This document shows, one piece after another, positions 18,330 to 29,751 of a stretch of 64,000 nt of DNA. Position 1 is the stretch's first letter. Each line of letters starts with the position of its first letter. The notes under the pieces are model-generated. The model had not been told where the DNA came from, searched no databases, and saw nothing but the letters and a program-made list of their open reading frames with translations. Made by a program: the position numbers and the translations under genes. Origin of the DNA: CAYPAV01 sp964408805 (GTDB lineage: Bacteria > Pseudomonadota > Alphaproteobacteria > UBA8366); NCBI GenBank assembly GCA_964408805.1, contig CAYPAV010000002.1, forward strand, positions 186,001 through 250,000, read 5' to 3'.

Positions 18330-18572
18330 ATGAAGGTAAAGGTTCACGTCACATTGAAGAACGGCGTCCTCGACCCCCAGGGAAAAGCCATCGGCAACGC
18401 GCTGGCGGGGCTGGGATTCGCCGGGGTGGACGAGGTCCGGCAGGGCAAGTTCATCGAACTCGACCTCGCGGAGGACGACGCCGACAAGGCCCGCGCGCAA
18501 ACCGAGGAGATGTGCAAGCAGCTCCTCGCCAACACGGTGATCGAGAATTACAGCATCGATATCGAGGGATAA
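18330..18572 (+). CDS. purS: Phosphoribosylformylglycinamidine synthase subunit PurS
   Basis: 80 residues, the small bridging subunit of the three-part FGAM synthase (PurSQL). It helps channel ammonia from PurQ to PurL. VTLKNGVLDPQGKAI (about 7-21) and the C-terminal ENYSIDIEG are family hallmarks. The ATG at 18330 is chosen over that at 18324 because GGCGG is 7 bases before it. It lies 19 bases after purC and 26 before purQ. Confidence 0.95.
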   Translation: MKVKVHVTLKNGVLDPQGKAIGNALAGLGFAGVDEVRQGKFIELDLAEDDADKARAQTEEMCKQLLANTVIENYSIDIEG

Positions 18573-18598
18573 CCGGCGGCGATGACCGGAGAGAGATC

Positions 18599-19284
18599 TT
18601 GAAAGCCGCCGTCATCGTCTTCCCCGGGTCCAACTGCGATCGCGACGCCAAGGTCGCGCTGGAGGCGGCGACCGGCAACGCGGTCGACATGGTCTGGCAT
18701 GGCGAGCACGACCTACCTTCGGTCGATTTGATCGTCGTTCCGGGCGGGTTTTCCTATGGGGATCACCTTCGCGGCGGGGCCATCGCGGCGCATTCGCCGA
18801 TCATGCGCGAGGTCAAGGCCGCGGCGGCCAGGGGCGTTCCGGTTCTCGGCATCTGCAACGGCTTTCAGGTGCTGACCGAATGCGGGATGCTGCCGGGCGT
18901 TTTGATGCGGAACGCCAATTTGAAATTCATCTGCCGGCCGGTCCATCTTCGCGTCGAAACCAGCCAGTCCCTCTTCACCGCCGGCTATTCGGAAGGGCAG
19001 ATCGTGGAGATTCCGATCGCCCACAACGAAGGCAACTTCTTCGCCGATGGCGACACCCTGGACCGGCTAGAGGGCGAGAGCCGCGTCGCCTTTCGCTATT
19101 CGACGTCCGGTGGCGAACTGAATGACGCCGGCAATCCGAACGGCTCCGCGCGCCATATCGCGGGCGTTTTCAACGAGACGAAGACCGTGCTCGGCATGAT
19201 GCCGCATCCCGAACGCGCCGCCGACCCGCGCCACGGCGGCAGCGACGGCAAAGCGATGTTCGACGGCATCGTGGAGGCCTTGTC

Positions 19285-19288
<4 letters not shown>
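18599..19288 (+). CDS. purQ: Phosphoribosylformylglycinamidine synthase, glutaminase subunit
   Basis: 229 residues starting at TTG (18599-18601), giving the family N-terminus MKAAVIVFPGSNCDRD, with GGAGAGA just upstream. The only nearby ATG (18581) is out of frame and stops at once. Class I glutamine amidotransferase: nucleophile Cys in GICNGFQVL (about residue 86) and the His/Glu pair in MPHPERA near the C-terminus. It supplies ammonia to PurL. It overlaps purL by 4 bases (TTGA). Confidence 0.95.
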
Positions 19289-21483
<2,195 letters not shown>

Positions 21484-21512
21484 CCGACGCCGAAGCAAGG
21501 GAGACCGAGTCG

Positions 21513-21749
21513 ATGGCGATGAGCGCGGCCGAGATCGAAAAAATGATCCGGGAATCAATTCCCGATGCCGAAATTCGGATCGACGATTTGCGCGGCGACG
21601 GCGATCATTATGCCGCGCATATCAGCTCGGTCGCCTTCAAGGGCAAATCACGCGTGCAACAGCACCAGATGGTGTATGCTGCGCTAAAGGGACGCATGGG
21701 CAACGAATTGCACGCCTTGGCACTACAGACCACCGCGCCGGAGGACTAG
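21513..21749 (+). CDS. BolA family protein
   Basis: 78 residues beginning MAMSAAEIEKMI, with AAGGGAG about 9 bases upstream. The class II KH-like fold signature ends in VQQHQMVYAALKGRMGNELHALALQT, containing the His implicated in iron-sulfur cluster binding with monothiol glutaredoxins. The following gene is such a glutaredoxin, so the two products likely form the usual BolA-Grx [2Fe-2S] heterocomplex for cluster trafficking and iron sensing. Co-transcribed with purL. Confidence 0.92.
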   Translation: MAMSAAEIEKMIRESIPDAEIRIDDLRGDGDHYAAHISSVAFKGKSRVQQHQMVYAALKGRMGNELHALALQTTAPED

Positions 21750-21778
21750 GCCGGACACTTGGGACGAAGGAGAGCGAT

Positions 21779-22123
21779 ATGAGTGATAATCCGGTCTTTG
21801 ACCGAATTCAGAGTGAGATCGATTCGACCGATGTGGTGCTCTTCATGAAGGGCTCGCCGGTCTTCCCGCAGTGCGGCTTCTCGGCCGCCGTCGTGCAGGC
21901 ATTGACCTTGATGGGCATCAAGTTCAAGGGCGTCGACGTGCTGCAGGACGGAGATATCCGCGAGGGCATCAAGGAATTCACCGACTGGCCGACGATCCCC
22001 CAGCTTTACGTGAAGGGCGAGTTTGTCGGCGGCTGCGACATTATCCGGGAGATGTACGAGTCCGGCGAGTTGCAGCAATATCTGGATGATAAGGGAATCG
22101 AATCCGGCCAAAACGCCGCCTGA
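21779..22123 (+). CDS. grxD: Grx4-family monothiol glutaredoxin
   Basis: 114 residues with the CGFS active site in FPQCGFSAA (about residues 31-39) and the glutathione-binding blocks WPTIPQLYVKGEFVGGCDI. CGFS glutaredoxins carry a glutathione-bridged [2Fe-2S] cluster and transfer it with BolA partners. AAGGAG lies 9 bases before the ATG at 21779. It is the last gene of the pur operon; a terminator follows 31 bases downstream. Confidence 0.94.
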   Translation: MSDNPVFDRIQSEIDSTDVVLFMKGSPVFPQCGFSAAVVQALTLMGIKFKGVDVLQDGDIREGIKEFTDWPTIPQLYVKGEFVGGCDIIREMYESGELQQYLDDKGIESGQNAA

Positions 22124-22154
22124 TCCCATTCCAAGCGATTATCTGCATTCGAGA

Positions 22155-22179
22155 GGCCGCCTCCTTGGGGCGGCCTTTT
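22155..22179 (+). terminator. Rho-independent terminator of the pur-bolA-grx operon
   Basis: GGCCGCC (22155-22161) pairs with GGCGGCC (22169-22175) across a 7-base loop, followed by TTTT. It sits 31 bases after the glutaredoxin stop and just before the convergent dcd stop, so it could serve both strands in part. Confidence 0.85.
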
Positions 22180-22182
22180 CGC

Positions 22183-23349
22183 TTATCCTTCCAGCGATTT
22201 GAAGTGCTTGCTCAACGACAATCCCTGGCGCTGGTAGGAGGAGCCGATCCGCGACCCGTAAACCTTGTCCGGCGCGTCGGTCAGCTTGTCGTATATCAGG
22301 CAGCCCACGACCTGATCCTCCTCGAACAGAAACGGCACTTCGTGGGAACGAACTTCGAGCACCGCGCGAGAACCCGCGCCGCCGCTCTTAGCGAATCCGA
22401 AGCCGGGATCGAAAAAACCGGCGTAGTGGACCCGGAACTCCCCGATCAAGGTATCGTAGGCGACCATCTCGGCGGCGTATTCGGGCGGCACGCTCACCGC
22501 CTCCTTCGACGCCAAAATATAGAAATCACCGGGATTGAGAATTAGGTGCCGGTGTTCCCGCGCGAAGATCGGCTCCCAATAGTCGATCGGTTCGTAATAG
22601 TCGACGTTGTCGACATCAATGAGATCCGCATGCGGCCGGGCGCGAAAGCCGAGAAGACCGTCGGTCTTCTCGCCGACCAGATCGACGGTCAGCGGAATGC
22701 CGCGAAACGGCGCCTTTTTGTCGAGGTCGCGATCAACCAGATGGTGTTCCTCCTGCAGGCGATGATGCGCCGCGGCACTAAGTGATTCGGTCCCCCGCCG
22801 GAGGCGGAGCTGGTTCAGCTTCGAGCCCTTCCGCACGACGACGCTGAAAGTACGGGGCGCGATTTCGAGATAGAGGCGACCGTGATACCCTTCCATCACT
22901 TTGTCGAAGACTTCCGTGTGGTCGGTGATCAGCCTTGTCAGCACATCGATGCGCCCGGTCGAGCTTTTCGGATTGGCCAATCCCCAGATCCGCGGCGGCA
23001 GCGCCAAATACTCAAGCAGCGGGACGATGTAGACACAGCCGACCTCAAGCACCGCCCCATCGGTCAGGTCGATCGCATGCATGCCGAAATCGCGGATCTT
23101 CGCCTCTACCGTCGACTTGGCGCCCGGCAGAAAACTCGCGCGCATGCGGTACGCCGTGGCGCCGAGCCGTAGATCGATGCTGGCCGGCTGCACCTGATCG
23201 GTGGTGACGTCCTCGGCGCCTTGAATTGCTTTCGAACGCACCAGCTCGCGGAGCGCATGGGAGGGCAGAATTCCGGCCCCCGACACAGTGCGACCGGCCG
23301 TCCCCTCGCCCTTCGTCTCCGCAAACATAACGCCCGCCTGTTCGCTCAT
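22183..23349 (-). CDS. dcd: 2'-deoxycytidine 5'-triphosphate deaminase, tandem-domain type
   Basis: 388 residues from the ATG at 23349 (GAGGCGG upstream); an earlier in-frame ATG at 23388 adds 13 unlikely residues. It is about twice the length of classical Dcd: two dUTPase-like beta barrels in tandem, a form common in alphaproteobacteria. The first half contains QVQPASIDLRLG and ANPKSSTGRIDV; the second repeats the pattern in FDPGFGFAKSGGAGSRAVL. It makes dUTP for thymidylate synthesis and limits dCTP. It is transcribed toward the pur operon. Confidence 0.88.
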   Translation of the reverse strand: MSEQAGVMFAETKGEGTAGRTVSGAGILPSHALRELVRSKAIQGAEDVTTDQVQPASIDLRLGATAYRMRASFLPGAKSTVEAKIRDFGMHAIDLTDGAVLEVGCVYIVPLLEYLALPPRIWGLANPKSSTGRIDVLTRLITDHTEVFDKVMEGYHGRLYLEIAPRTFSVVVRKGSKLNQLRLRRGTESLSAAAHHRLQEEHHLVDRDLDKKAPFRGIPLTVDLVGEKTDGLLGFRARPHADLIDVDNVDYYEPIDYWEPIFAREHRHLILNPGDFYILASKEAVSVPPEYAAEMVAYDTLIGEFRVHYAGFFDPGFGFAKSGGAGSRAVLEVRSHEVPFLFEEDQVVGCLIYDKLTDAPDKVYGSRIGSSYQRQGLSLSKHFKSLEG

Positions 23350-23733
23350 GCCGTCCGCCTCGCAGCCCCGCCGGATTCGGTAACTCAACAGCGTAACCTA
23401 CGCCCCGACCGCCCCTCGATTCAACCGCCAGCGACCGCCACGCCATTCACATTTCATCCGCAGGCGCCGATCCGCGCGGATATAGTTTAACACTTTGAAT
23501 TTATTTCAGTTTCCACTTAATCCCCATGATTCACAATCGTGTCTCGCTGTAAACGGTGGACACTCGGGCAGGCGGATCCGGACCCGATATCGCCGGCTTC
23601 CACGAATCGACACCCAACACCCGGACCCGGATTCCCGCATTCGCGGGAATAACGGGTGGGGATTGGCGAGGACGCCCATATGTTAGTTTCGATCGGCTAG
23701 CTTCCGAAACGCTCACCACCGGGAACGCACCCC
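23350..23733. other. Divergent intergenic region, non-coding
   Basis: 384 bases between dcd (minus) and the PcaB-like gene (plus). It should hold promoters for both. The only clear structure is the palindrome at 23631-23650. The short ORFs here have no ribosome site and no recognisable protein. Confidence 0.6.
23631..23650. repeat. REP-like palindrome
   Basis: ATTCCCGC (23631-23638) and GCGGGAAT (23643-23650) form a perfect 8-bp stem with the loop ATTC. This hairpin core resembles widespread proteobacterial short interspersed palindromes that occur in intergenic DNA. Only one copy was seen in the window. Confidence 0.6.
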
Positions 23734-25080
23734 ATGCCATCGACCGCACATGAATCCATCCTCTTCAAGGACCTCTTCGGCACCGAGGAGATGCGCGCCG
23801 TCTTTTCCGACGGCGCCACGATCGGCCGCTATCTCGAGGTCGAGCGGGCCATGGCCCGAGTGCAGGGCCGCCTGGGGATGATCCCCGAGGAAGCGGCGGA
23901 CGCGATCGTCGCGAATGCGGTTCTCCAGAATGTGGATTTCGAGCGCTTGGAGAAACGCATCCAAGTCGTCGGCTATCCGATCCTGCCGGTGGTCGAGGAG
24001 ATCGTCGCCATCGTGCCCGACGGGCTTGGGGAATACGCCCATTGGGGCGCCACGACCCAGGACATCATGGACAGCGCGCTGGCCCTTCAGATCAAGGCGG
24101 CGCTGGCCATCATCGCGCGCGATTTAGCCGAAATCTCGGCGGCGCTGGCCGGTCTCGCGCGCGAACACCGCGACACCACGATGGCGGGGCGAAGCCATCT
24201 CCAACAGGCCCTCCCGATCACCTTCGGCTACAAGGCGGCGATGTGGCTGGCCGGGATCGAACGTCATCGGATCCGCTTGGCCGAGCTGCGGCCTCGTGCC
24301 ACCGTCGGCCAATTCGCGGGCGCCGCCGGGACGCTGGCGTCCATAGGCGAGGACGGGTTCCTCGTGCAGGAGGGCCTGATGGATGAACTCGGCCTCGGCC
24401 GGCCCGGCGCGACTTGGCATACCATGCGCGACGGGGTCGCCGAAGTTGTGGCCTTTCTTGGGCTCATGACCGGCGTCTTGGCGAAAATCGGTACCGACAT
24501 CACTTTCCTGATGCAGACCGAAGTCGGCGAAGCCTTCGAGCCCTACCAGCACGGCCGGGGCGCCAGCAGCACGATGCCACAGAAACGAAATCCGGTCGGC
24601 GCCGAGATCATGATGATCGCCGCCGAGACCGTGCGGAACGACCTTCACATGATGCTGGGCGGCATGGTCCAGGACCACGAACGCGCGAGCGGCCCCTGGC
24701 ACTTCGAATGGATCGCCCTTCCGCGCGCCTTCATCGCCGCCTCGGGCGCCCTTCACCATGCCCGCGAGATCCTGCCCGGCCTCGAGGTCGACACGGCGCG
24801 CATGGCCCGAAACCTGGAGCTCACCCACGGCCTCATCGTCTCGGAGGCAGTGATGATGGGCCTCGCTCCCCAACTCGGCCGCCAGACGGCGCATGATCTC
24901 GTCTACGATGCCTGCCGCGAGGCGATCGCCAAGGAGATGTCACTCCTCGACACACTCCGCGCCATGCCCGAGATCACCCAACATGTCGACGACGACGCCC
25001 TCGCCGCCATGTGCGACCCGGCGAACTATGTCGGCCTCGCCGGCGAAATGGTCGACCGCGTCTTGGACCGTCTCGGCTAA
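23734..25080 (+). CDS. Fumarase/aspartase-superfamily lyase (3-carboxy-cis,cis-muconate cycloisomerase or PurB-like)
   Basis: 448 residues. The superfamily signature SSTMPQKRNPVGAE (about 280-293), WGATTQDIMDS (about 104-114) and MAGRSHLQQALPITFG (about 150-165) are clear. The TTQDIMD pattern with a C-terminal helical extension resembles PcaB-type cycloisomerases more than PurB, and purB is already present at 13.1 kb. No protocatechuate genes lie nearby, so the substrate is uncertain; an orphan argininosuccinate- or adenylosuccinate-type lyase is also possible. Confidence 0.82.
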   Translation: MPSTAHESILFKDLFGTEEMRAVFSDGATIGRYLEVERAMARVQGRLGMIPEEAADAIVANAVLQNVDFERLEKRIQVVGYPILPVVEEIVAIVPDGLGEYAHWGATTQDIMDSALALQIKAALAIIARDLAEISAALAGLAREHRDTTMAGRSHLQQALPITFGYKAAMWLAGIERHRIRLAELRPRATVGQFAGAAGTLASIGEDGFLVQEGLMDELGLGRPGATWHTMRDGVAEVVAFLGLMTGVLAKIGTDITFLMQTEVGEAFEPYQHGRGASSTMPQKRNPVGAEIMMIAAETVRNDLHMMLGGMVQDHERASGPWHFEWIALPRAFIAASGALHHAREILPGLEVDTARMARNLELTHGLIVSEAVMMGLAPQLGRQTAHDLVYDACREAIAKEMSLLDTLRAMPEITQHVDDDALAAMCDPANYVGLAGEMVDRVLDRLG

Positions 25081-25083
25081 GCC

Positions 25084-25995
25084 CTATTCCGCCGCCGCGG
25101 CCGCCTTTGTCTGTAAGATATCGCGAATGTATTCGCCGATTCGGGCGTTTGCCTCTCGGCCCTCTTGGAGGACCGGGAAGAAGCGTTGCCAAACATGGAT
25201 CATCTCGTCCCAAACCTCGAAGGTGGACGCCACCCCGGCGGCCCTGGCGCGTTCGTCGAGGGTCGCCGCGTCATCGAACAGAATTTCGTCCGACCCGACC
25301 TGAATCAGGAGCGGCGGCAAGCCAGAAAGATCGCCGAATATGGGCGAGGCGAGCGGCGTCTCGCGATCCGCATCACCGAGATAGAGGTCGGCGAATTTGT
25401 CGAGCGCCACCAGTGTCACCGACGGATCGACATCAGCCCGCGAGGTCAGCGAGCCGGCGCGGCCCGTGAGATCGGTCCAGGGCGACAGACAGACACCCGC
25501 ACCCGGCTGCGGCAGTCCGGCGGTCTTCGCCGCCAGCATGAGGGAGACCACGAGGCCGCCGCCCGCCGAATCGCCGGCGATGATGAGGCGCGTCGGCGCG
25601 TGATCGCGCAGCAGCGCCCGATAGACCGCGAGCGCATCATCGACCGCCGCCGGAAACGGGTCTTCCGGTGCCATGCGGTAATCGACCAAGAAGCTCCGGA
25701 TGCCGGCCTCGGCCGAAAGGGCGGCCACCAGATGCCGGTGCGATTTCGCCGAGCCGATCGCATATCCCCCGCCATGAAGGTAGATCAGGACCGCGTCCTC
25801 GCGGACACCCTCGGCTCGGACCCACTCGCCGGAGACGCCGCCGACCTTAGCCGTCTCGATGACGACATCCGAAGGCAGCGGATAAAGATTTTCCGCCTCA
25901 TCGATACTGGCCCGGCGTTCCGCCACCGGCATTTGGTCCTTCGCGGGCGCCGCCGCGATTCCGGCCCGTACCGCCTTGATGTCGTCGCTTGCCAT
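25084..25995 (-). CDS. Alpha/beta hydrolase, hormone-sensitive-lipase family
   Basis: 303 residues from the ATG at 25995, preceded by GAGGAGA. The oxyanion-hole motif HGGGYAIGS (about 74-82), the nucleophile in GDSAGGG (about 143-149) and VDYRMAPEDPFPAA are diagnostic of the HSL/acetyl-hydrolase family. These are cytoplasmic esterases on short acyl esters. It converges with the PcaB-like gene (3 bases apart) and diverges from the DUF1194 gene. Confidence 0.87.
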   Translation of the reverse strand: MASDDIKAVRAGIAAAPAKDQMPVAERRASIDEAENLYPLPSDVVIETAKVGGVSGEWVRAEGVREDAVLIYLHGGGYAIGSAKSHRHLVAALSAEAGIRSFLVDYRMAPEDPFPAAVDDALAVYRALLRDHAPTRLIIAGDSAGGGLVVSLMLAAKTAGLPQPGAGVCLSPWTDLTGRAGSLTSRADVDPSVTLVALDKFADLYLGDADRETPLASPIFGDLSGLPPLLIQVGSDEILFDDAATLDERARAAGVASTFEVWDEMIHVWQRFFPVLQEGREANARIGEYIRDILQTKAAAAAE

Positions 25996-26105
25996 CGGAG
26001 AGTCTCCTCGTTCACGCCAATCCACTGGCCAATAATGTATCGGACCGGCTAGCGGCCGCAAGCCGTCGGCGATATGCTCCCACCATCCCCGATGGGAGGA
26101 ACCGT

Positions 26106-26813
26106 TTGAGCATTCGACCGGTATTGGTGTTAGTCCTTGGCCTGTTCACGATGCCCGCCTTGGCGGACAAGGTGCCGGTCGATCTGGAACTCGCCTTCGT
26201 CGTCGACAATTCCGGCAGCATCGACGACGACGAGGTGCGTCTGCAGCGCCAGGGTTATGCCGACGCCCTCGCCCATCCTAAAGTCCTTAACGCCATCGCG
26301 AGCGGCTATCTCCGCAAAATCGCCGTCGCCTATATCGAGTTCGCCGCCCTTGATTGCAATCAGTTGAGCGTTGCCTGGGCAGTCATCGACGGGGCCGCCG
26401 CCGCGAAGGCCTTCGGGCGCAAGGTCGTGGGTTTGGAACGCTGGTACTGTCCGGGCGGCAATGCGGTCGCCGATGCGCTCGCTTTCGCCGCGCAGTCGAT
26501 CGAAACGAATGGTTTTGAAGGCACCCGGCGTGTCATCGACATCTCGGGCGACGGCCCCAACACTCTCGGCGGAACGCTGACCGAGATTCGCGATGCGGTG
26601 AACACACTTGGGATCACGATCAATGGCTTGGTTATCGACCGACCGGATATTCCCGACCTCTTCGAGTATTTCACGCGTTATGTGATCGGCGGCCAGGGTG
26701 CCTTCGCCATCAAGGCGGACGACCGGCGGACCTTCGCCAAGGCAATTTTCAAGAAGCTTCTGGCCGAAATCGCCGGCCGGCCGCCGTCGCTAAGAACCGC
26801 GGGGCGAAATTAG
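26106..26813 (+). CDS. DUF1194 von Willebrand factor A-like secreted protein
   Basis: 235 residues starting at TTG (26106) with GGGAGGA 5 bases before it. A signal peptide (LGLFTMPALA, cut near residue 21) is followed by VDLELAFVVDNSGSIDDDE, in which DNSGS is the metal-ion-dependent adhesion motif DxSxS of VWA domains. DISGDGPN further on is also typical. Two Cys (LDCNQ, WYCPGG) could form a disulfide in the periplasm. Function unknown; it converges with the DUF4340 gene of the ABC cluster. Confidence 0.85.
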   Translation: MSIRPVLVLVLGLFTMPALADKVPVDLELAFVVDNSGSIDDDEVRLQRQGYADALAHPKVLNAIASGYLRKIAVAYIEFAALDCNQLSVAWAVIDGAAAAKAFGRKVVGLERWYCPGGNAVADALAFAAQSIETNGFEGTRRVIDISGDGPNTLGGTLTEIRDAVNTLGITINGLVIDRPDIPDLFEYFTRYVIGGQGAFAIKADDRRTFAKAIFKKLLAEIAGRPPSLRTAGRN

Positions 26814-26819
26814 GTAAGC

Positions 26820-27860
26820 CTAACCCCCCGAATTTGGAATCAGCAGGTCCTCCATCCGGCGGAGAATGGGCACGACCTCGTGCTTACCGACCCGGTAGAC
26901 CCAGGGGCGCGTGAGAACGGCCAGCCCTTCGGCCTCCGCGCGCGCTTTCTTCTTACCGGGGTCGGCGGCGAAGAAGAGCCTGACCCAATGTTGGCCGCGA
27001 TGTTCCGTCGTCTCCATCTTGGCCCGCAGCCCGTCGAAGGTTTCGACCAAAACCGTGACCGTCTTGTCCGGCGGAAAGCGGACCGCGCCGGCGCGGCGGG
27101 CATCCTCGAGTTCCATCCCGTCGAGGATCGCGCCGATCAAATCGGCATCGGAATCGTATTTCAGTCTCATCTGGTCGGGAATGTCGTGGAGCTTGAATTT
27201 TTTCGTCACGATATTCGACTTCGAGACCACGACCGTCTCGCCGCCGGGATGCCGGGTGACGATCCGGCGGACGCGCGAATGATCGATGTCGACGAATTCC
27301 CGCTGTAACCAATCCTTCGTCGCGGGACCGATTTCGGGATTGCCACGACCGAGCCAGGCTTGGGGACTCTCCGGCAATCGGAAATATACGCCGCCGACCG
27401 ACATACCAGGTAGGTAGATGGTCTCGCGTCCGGACACGAAATCCGCCATCACGGTCCCAGAGCCATCTTTCAGGACGACGCGTTTCGACTCCGCTCTTTC
27501 GGCCGAGGGATCGCCTAATTCCAGGCGCCCGTATAGCACCGGCTTCCGCGTCTTCATTTCGAAATAGGTCAGTTCGCCCGCCCGGAGGATCGCCCGCCGG
27601 ATCACCTGCGGATCGACCATGTAGTCATCACTTTCGCGCAAGCGCCAATTCTTGCCCTGTCGTTTCAGGGTCAGGCGAACCTTGCCGCTGTTCACCGTCA
27701 CTTCCGCGACCTCGTTGACCCGATCGGAAAGGCCCGGGAAAACGGGTTTTCCAATCTTGGCATATCGCGGATCCTGGCTTTCGCCGGTCAAGACGACCGC
27801 CGCCGCGATCAGCGTCGCGAGCGCCAAGGCGAAAACGATAACGAGGTTTCGCGGCGTCAT
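26820..27860 (-). CDS. DUF4340 domain protein, accessory to Gld-like ABC transporter
   Basis: 346 residues. One N-terminal membrane anchor (about 6-25) and a long extracytoplasmic part rich in beta strands. DUF4340 proteins regularly sit next to GldG/GldF/GldA-type ABC systems, as here: it is last in a four-gene minus operon, 22 bases after the GldG-like gene. Likely a periplasmic partner of the exporter; the substrate is unknown. Confidence 0.85.
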   Translation of the reverse strand: MTPRNLVIVFALALATLIAAAVVLTGESQDPRYAKIGKPVFPGLSDRVNEVAEVTVNSGKVRLTLKRQGKNWRLRESDDYMVDPQVIRRAILRAGELTYFEMKTRKPVLYGRLELGDPSAERAESKRVVLKDGSGTVMADFVSGRETIYLPGMSVGGVYFRLPESPQAWLGRGNPEIGPATKDWLQREFVDIDHSRVRRIVTRHPGGETVVVSKSNIVTKKFKLHDIPDQMRLKYDSDADLIGAILDGMELEDARRAGAVRFPPDKTVTVLVETFDGLRAKMETTEHRGQHWVRLFFAADPGKKKARAEAEGLAVLTRPWVYRVGKHEVVPILRRMEDLLIPNSGG

Positions 27861-27882
27861 TGTTCTCCCCCCGCCCGAGCGC

Positions 27883-29751
27883 TCATGCCACGCGCCGTCC
27901 GAGACGGCGCAGGAACAGCAGGAAGAGCGTCAAGACACCGAGAACAAGCGGCATCGCCCCGATATTGAGAAATTTGAGCCAGCCGTCGAGGCGCTCGATA
28001 TCGGCGCGGAGCGAATATTGCACGCCCCGCAATTCCTGGCGCATGGCGACGACGCCGGCCCGGAGGCCTTCAATCTTTTTACGTTCCTTGCTGCTCAGGA
28101 CCTCACTGCCGGTCCGGGCCTGTTCGCGGCCGACCAGCGCCTCGAGCTGGACTTGGGTCTGCTGGATGCGTCCCATCAGCGCCTTTTCCTTGGCGCGGTA
28201 ACGACGCTCGGAAGCGCGCCGAATTTCGTTCACCAAATGGAAAGGACGACTTGATTCGCGCCGCGCGCGGAGCTCGATCAAAGCTTCGCCGCCGGCCAGA
28301 TTGTCGAGTGTATTGACCAGAAAATCCGCGTTGTTGGCGAACGGCACCCAGACCGGGTTGCCCTGCTGCATCCGCCGATCGGCCCAGAATTTCTCGTGTA
28401 ACATATCGGCATCAGCGACGACGACGACGTTGATCGGTATCCTGGAGCGGTCGAGATGTTCCCCGACATTCAAGCCCGGTGGCGGCCCTTTCGGAAAAGT
28501 CGTCTCGACGGGACCGGTGATGCGGGCGGCCAGCGTTATCGCTTTGTTCGACGGCTTGAAATCGCGAAACATGCCGACAGCGTCCGGGTCGGCGCGCGCG
28601 ACCTTGCGAGCGTCGATGCGCATCGAGCGCTTGCCCGTCGACATGATCGGTTTCACATCGGTCTTGGGACCCTGGACGAGTTCAAGAATGCCCGGCGTCG
28701 CCAAGTTGATCCGGCTCATCTCGCCTGTCGCAACATCACGGCGATCGAAATTCTTCTCGGTGAGCGACAGCCAAACCACGTAGTCAATGACCTGTACGCG
28801 TCCCTCGATGGGAATGTTCACCCGCCGGGCCGCGTCGAGATCGCCCGCGAGCTGGCCCGGCACCAGAACGACGCCCCATTTCGAAAGCAACTGGTTGATA
28901 TCGCCCCGCCCCCGCTCTTGTCCGGTCAAGGCGGTGATCGTCTGCGCCTCGGCGTAGGGATCAGCGAATATGAGGGCTCGGCCACCGCCGAGGACGAATT
29001 GCTCGATGACATAGAGTGTCTGTAGCGGCAGCCGGCGCGGCTGAATGATCAGCAGGATATCCACGCCCCTCGGGATCTCGCGGGCTTCGGTCTCCAACGG
29101 CATGATGTCGAAGTTAGAATCGAGTTGCTCCATGATCGGCCAGCGCGGCGTCGTGCCGTAGGGTGGCGCATGACGTCCATGCACCGGAAACGTACTGATC
29201 ACGCCGATCACCTTCTTCTTCGGATTGACCAGGGTGTGGACGATCTTGGTCAGGTCGTATTCGAGGAACGCCTCGCGTTCGAGGGCAAAGAACGGAACCG
29301 CCGCCTGATCGTCGGTGCTGTTTACGCCGGCGAGACCGAAATAGGCGGGATCGCCGGCCGCGTTGACCGGAACGCCCTGAAGACTGAACGCGATGGCGCG
29401 ATCCTCGGCCACCGTGAAGGGTTTCGGGTCGTGAAGCTCAAGGCGGATCTTGCCGCGCGACAGGGTTACGTACTGTTTCAGAAGGCCATGCACCCGTTCG
29501 AAATGAACCGCGTAGTCGGGGTTCCGCTCGCCAAGCGCCTTCGAGAAGAACAAGCGGAGCAGGATCGGTTCGTCGATCGACCGCACGGTCCGTTTCGTGC
29601 TCTCGGATATGGTGAAGAGGGCGCGTTCGGTCAAATCAAGGCGAAACCCGTTGAAGGCCTCGTGTGAAAACACGTTGGCGGCCAGGAACGCGACAGCACC
29701 CAGCGCCATTCCAAGATAGGCGCGAACCCGATTGTCGAGCCGACCCAACAT
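27883..29751 (-). CDS. GldG-like ABC-type auxiliary transport protein
   Basis: 622 residues with an N-terminal TM helix (about 11-28), a large extracytoplasmic domain (DUF4350/GldG type, with ADPYAEAQTITALTGQ), a coiled coil near 530-575, and a C-terminal TM helix followed by RRLGRRVA. In Bacteroidetes GldG works with GldA and GldF; in proteobacteria this set occurs without gliding and its cargo is unknown. Start adjoins the permease stop. Confidence 0.85.
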   Translation of the reverse strand: MLGRLDNRVRAYLGMALGAVAFLAANVFSHEAFNGFRLDLTERALFTISESTKRTVRSIDEPILLRLFFSKALGERNPDYAVHFERVHGLLKQYVTLSRGKIRLELHDPKPFTVAEDRAIAFSLQGVPVNAAGDPAYFGLAGVNSTDDQAAVPFFALEREAFLEYDLTKIVHTLVNPKKKVIGVISTFPVHGRHAPPYGTTPRWPIMEQLDSNFDIMPLETEAREIPRGVDILLIIQPRRLPLQTLYVIEQFVLGGGRALIFADPYAEAQTITALTGQERGRGDINQLLSKWGVVLVPGQLAGDLDAARRVNIPIEGRVQVIDYVVWLSLTEKNFDRRDVATGEMSRINLATPGILELVQGPKTDVKPIMSTGKRSMRIDARKVARADPDAVGMFRDFKPSNKAITLAARITGPVETTFPKGPPPGLNVGEHLDRSRIPINVVVVADADMLHEKFWADRRMQQGNPVWVPFANNADFLVNTLDNLAGGEALIELRARRESSRPFHLVNEIRRASERRYRAKEKALMGRIQQTQVQLEALVGREQARTGSEVLSSKERKKIEGLRAGVVAMRQELRGVQYSLRADIERLDGWLKFLNIGAMPLVLGVLTLFLLFLRRLGRRVA

